15,116 nucleotides of DNA from positions 1-15,116 of the forward strand of contig DZBA01000043.1 in assembly GCA_022729775.1 (NCBI GenBank), given 5' to 3'. Origin of the DNA: Anaerolinea thermophila. GTDB lineage: Bacteria > Chloroflexota > Anaerolineae > Anaerolineales > Villigracilaceae. Below, piece by piece: positions 14,984-15,116 of the stretch (the stretch's first letter is position 1; every line of letters starts with the position of its first letter). The position numbers were made by a program, and so were the translations under genes. The notes beneath the pieces were generated by a model, which was not told where the DNA came from, did no database searches, and worked only from the letters and a program-made list of their open reading frames with translations.

Positions 14984-14992
14984 TAAGAAAGC

Positions 14993-15107
14993 GTTTCTTA
15001 AGTTTTTTTGTACACGGATTTGACGGATTACACGGGAAAACACGGATTTTTATAGGATTTATCCGTGAGAATCCGTGAAATCAGCGTAATCCGTGTACTT
15101 AAGAAAC
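14993..15107. repeat. Large nested palindromic intergenic element built of ATCCGTG words
   Basis: Outer arms GTTTCTTAAG (14993-15002) and CTTAAGAAAC (15098-15107) are perfect reverse complements. So are GTACACGGATT (15010-15020) and AATCCGTGTAC (15088-15098), separated from the outer left arm by seven T. Inside, CACGGAT (15041-15047) pairs with ATCCGTG (15061-15067). The word CACGGAT and variants recur on the left, and ATCCGTG recurs three times on the right (15061, 15071, 15089). No coding potential is seen in 14940-15116. Confidence 0.8.
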
Positions 15108-15116
15108 AGTCTCTAA

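Noticed and set aside
14993..15107. CRISPR array
   Set aside because: The ATCCGTG words are only about 7 nt, irregularly spaced and partly inverted, with no unique spacers of constant length.

Overview
The window looks like chromosomal sequence from an Anaerolineae-type member of the Chloroflexota. This is inferred from three things: moderate G+C, the fused transaldolase/phosphoglucose isomerase, and a SufCBD-SufS-SufU set followed by a small Rieske protein. No 16S or other rank-defining marker is present, so the placement is tentative. Every gene I can support is on the minus strand, so transcription runs from high to low coordinates. I see no tRNA, rRNA, CRISPR array, transposase or phage gene.

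Layout in transcription order: (1) 14940-15116 is an intergenic stretch with a nested palindromic repeat and a short word repeat. (2) 14939-12267 is a bifunctional transaldolase/glucose-6-phosphate isomerase gene, ended by a strong intrinsic terminator at 12260-12224. (3) A consensus sigma-70 promoter (TTGACA, 17-nt spacer, TATAAT) at 12183-12155 drives a suf operon: sufC, sufB, sufD, an uncharacterised 183-aa basic protein, sufS, sufU and a Rieske [2Fe-2S] protein. (4) The same strand continues with tight spacing into a metallo-beta-lactamase-fold hydrolase, a 100-aa hypothetical protein, a large GT-C-type membrane glycosyltransferase-like protein and mutY. A possible new gene starts at the left edge.

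How the genes fit together: SufS removes sulfur from cysteine, SufU relays it, SufBC2D builds the cluster, and the Rieske protein may be an electron carrier or a client. MutY, at the end of the gene run, is itself a [4Fe-4S] enzyme. The metallo-hydrolase, the 100-aa protein and the membrane protein have no evident link to Fe-S assembly.

The main discovery is in sufB. The 836-codon frame is a normal 468-residue SufB interrupted by a 368-residue intein (9467-10570). The intein has complete splicing motifs and a two-motif LAGLIDADG homing endonuclease. It lies immediately before the conserved active-site cysteine of the YVEG/CTAP motif, so unspliced SufB cannot be functional.

A second unusual pattern is that nearly every gap over 45 bp in and around the suf operon carries a different short palindromic or word-repeat element: 5405-5449, 6704-6733, 7320-7343, 8703-8748, 11291-11318, 14954-14983 and 14993-15107.
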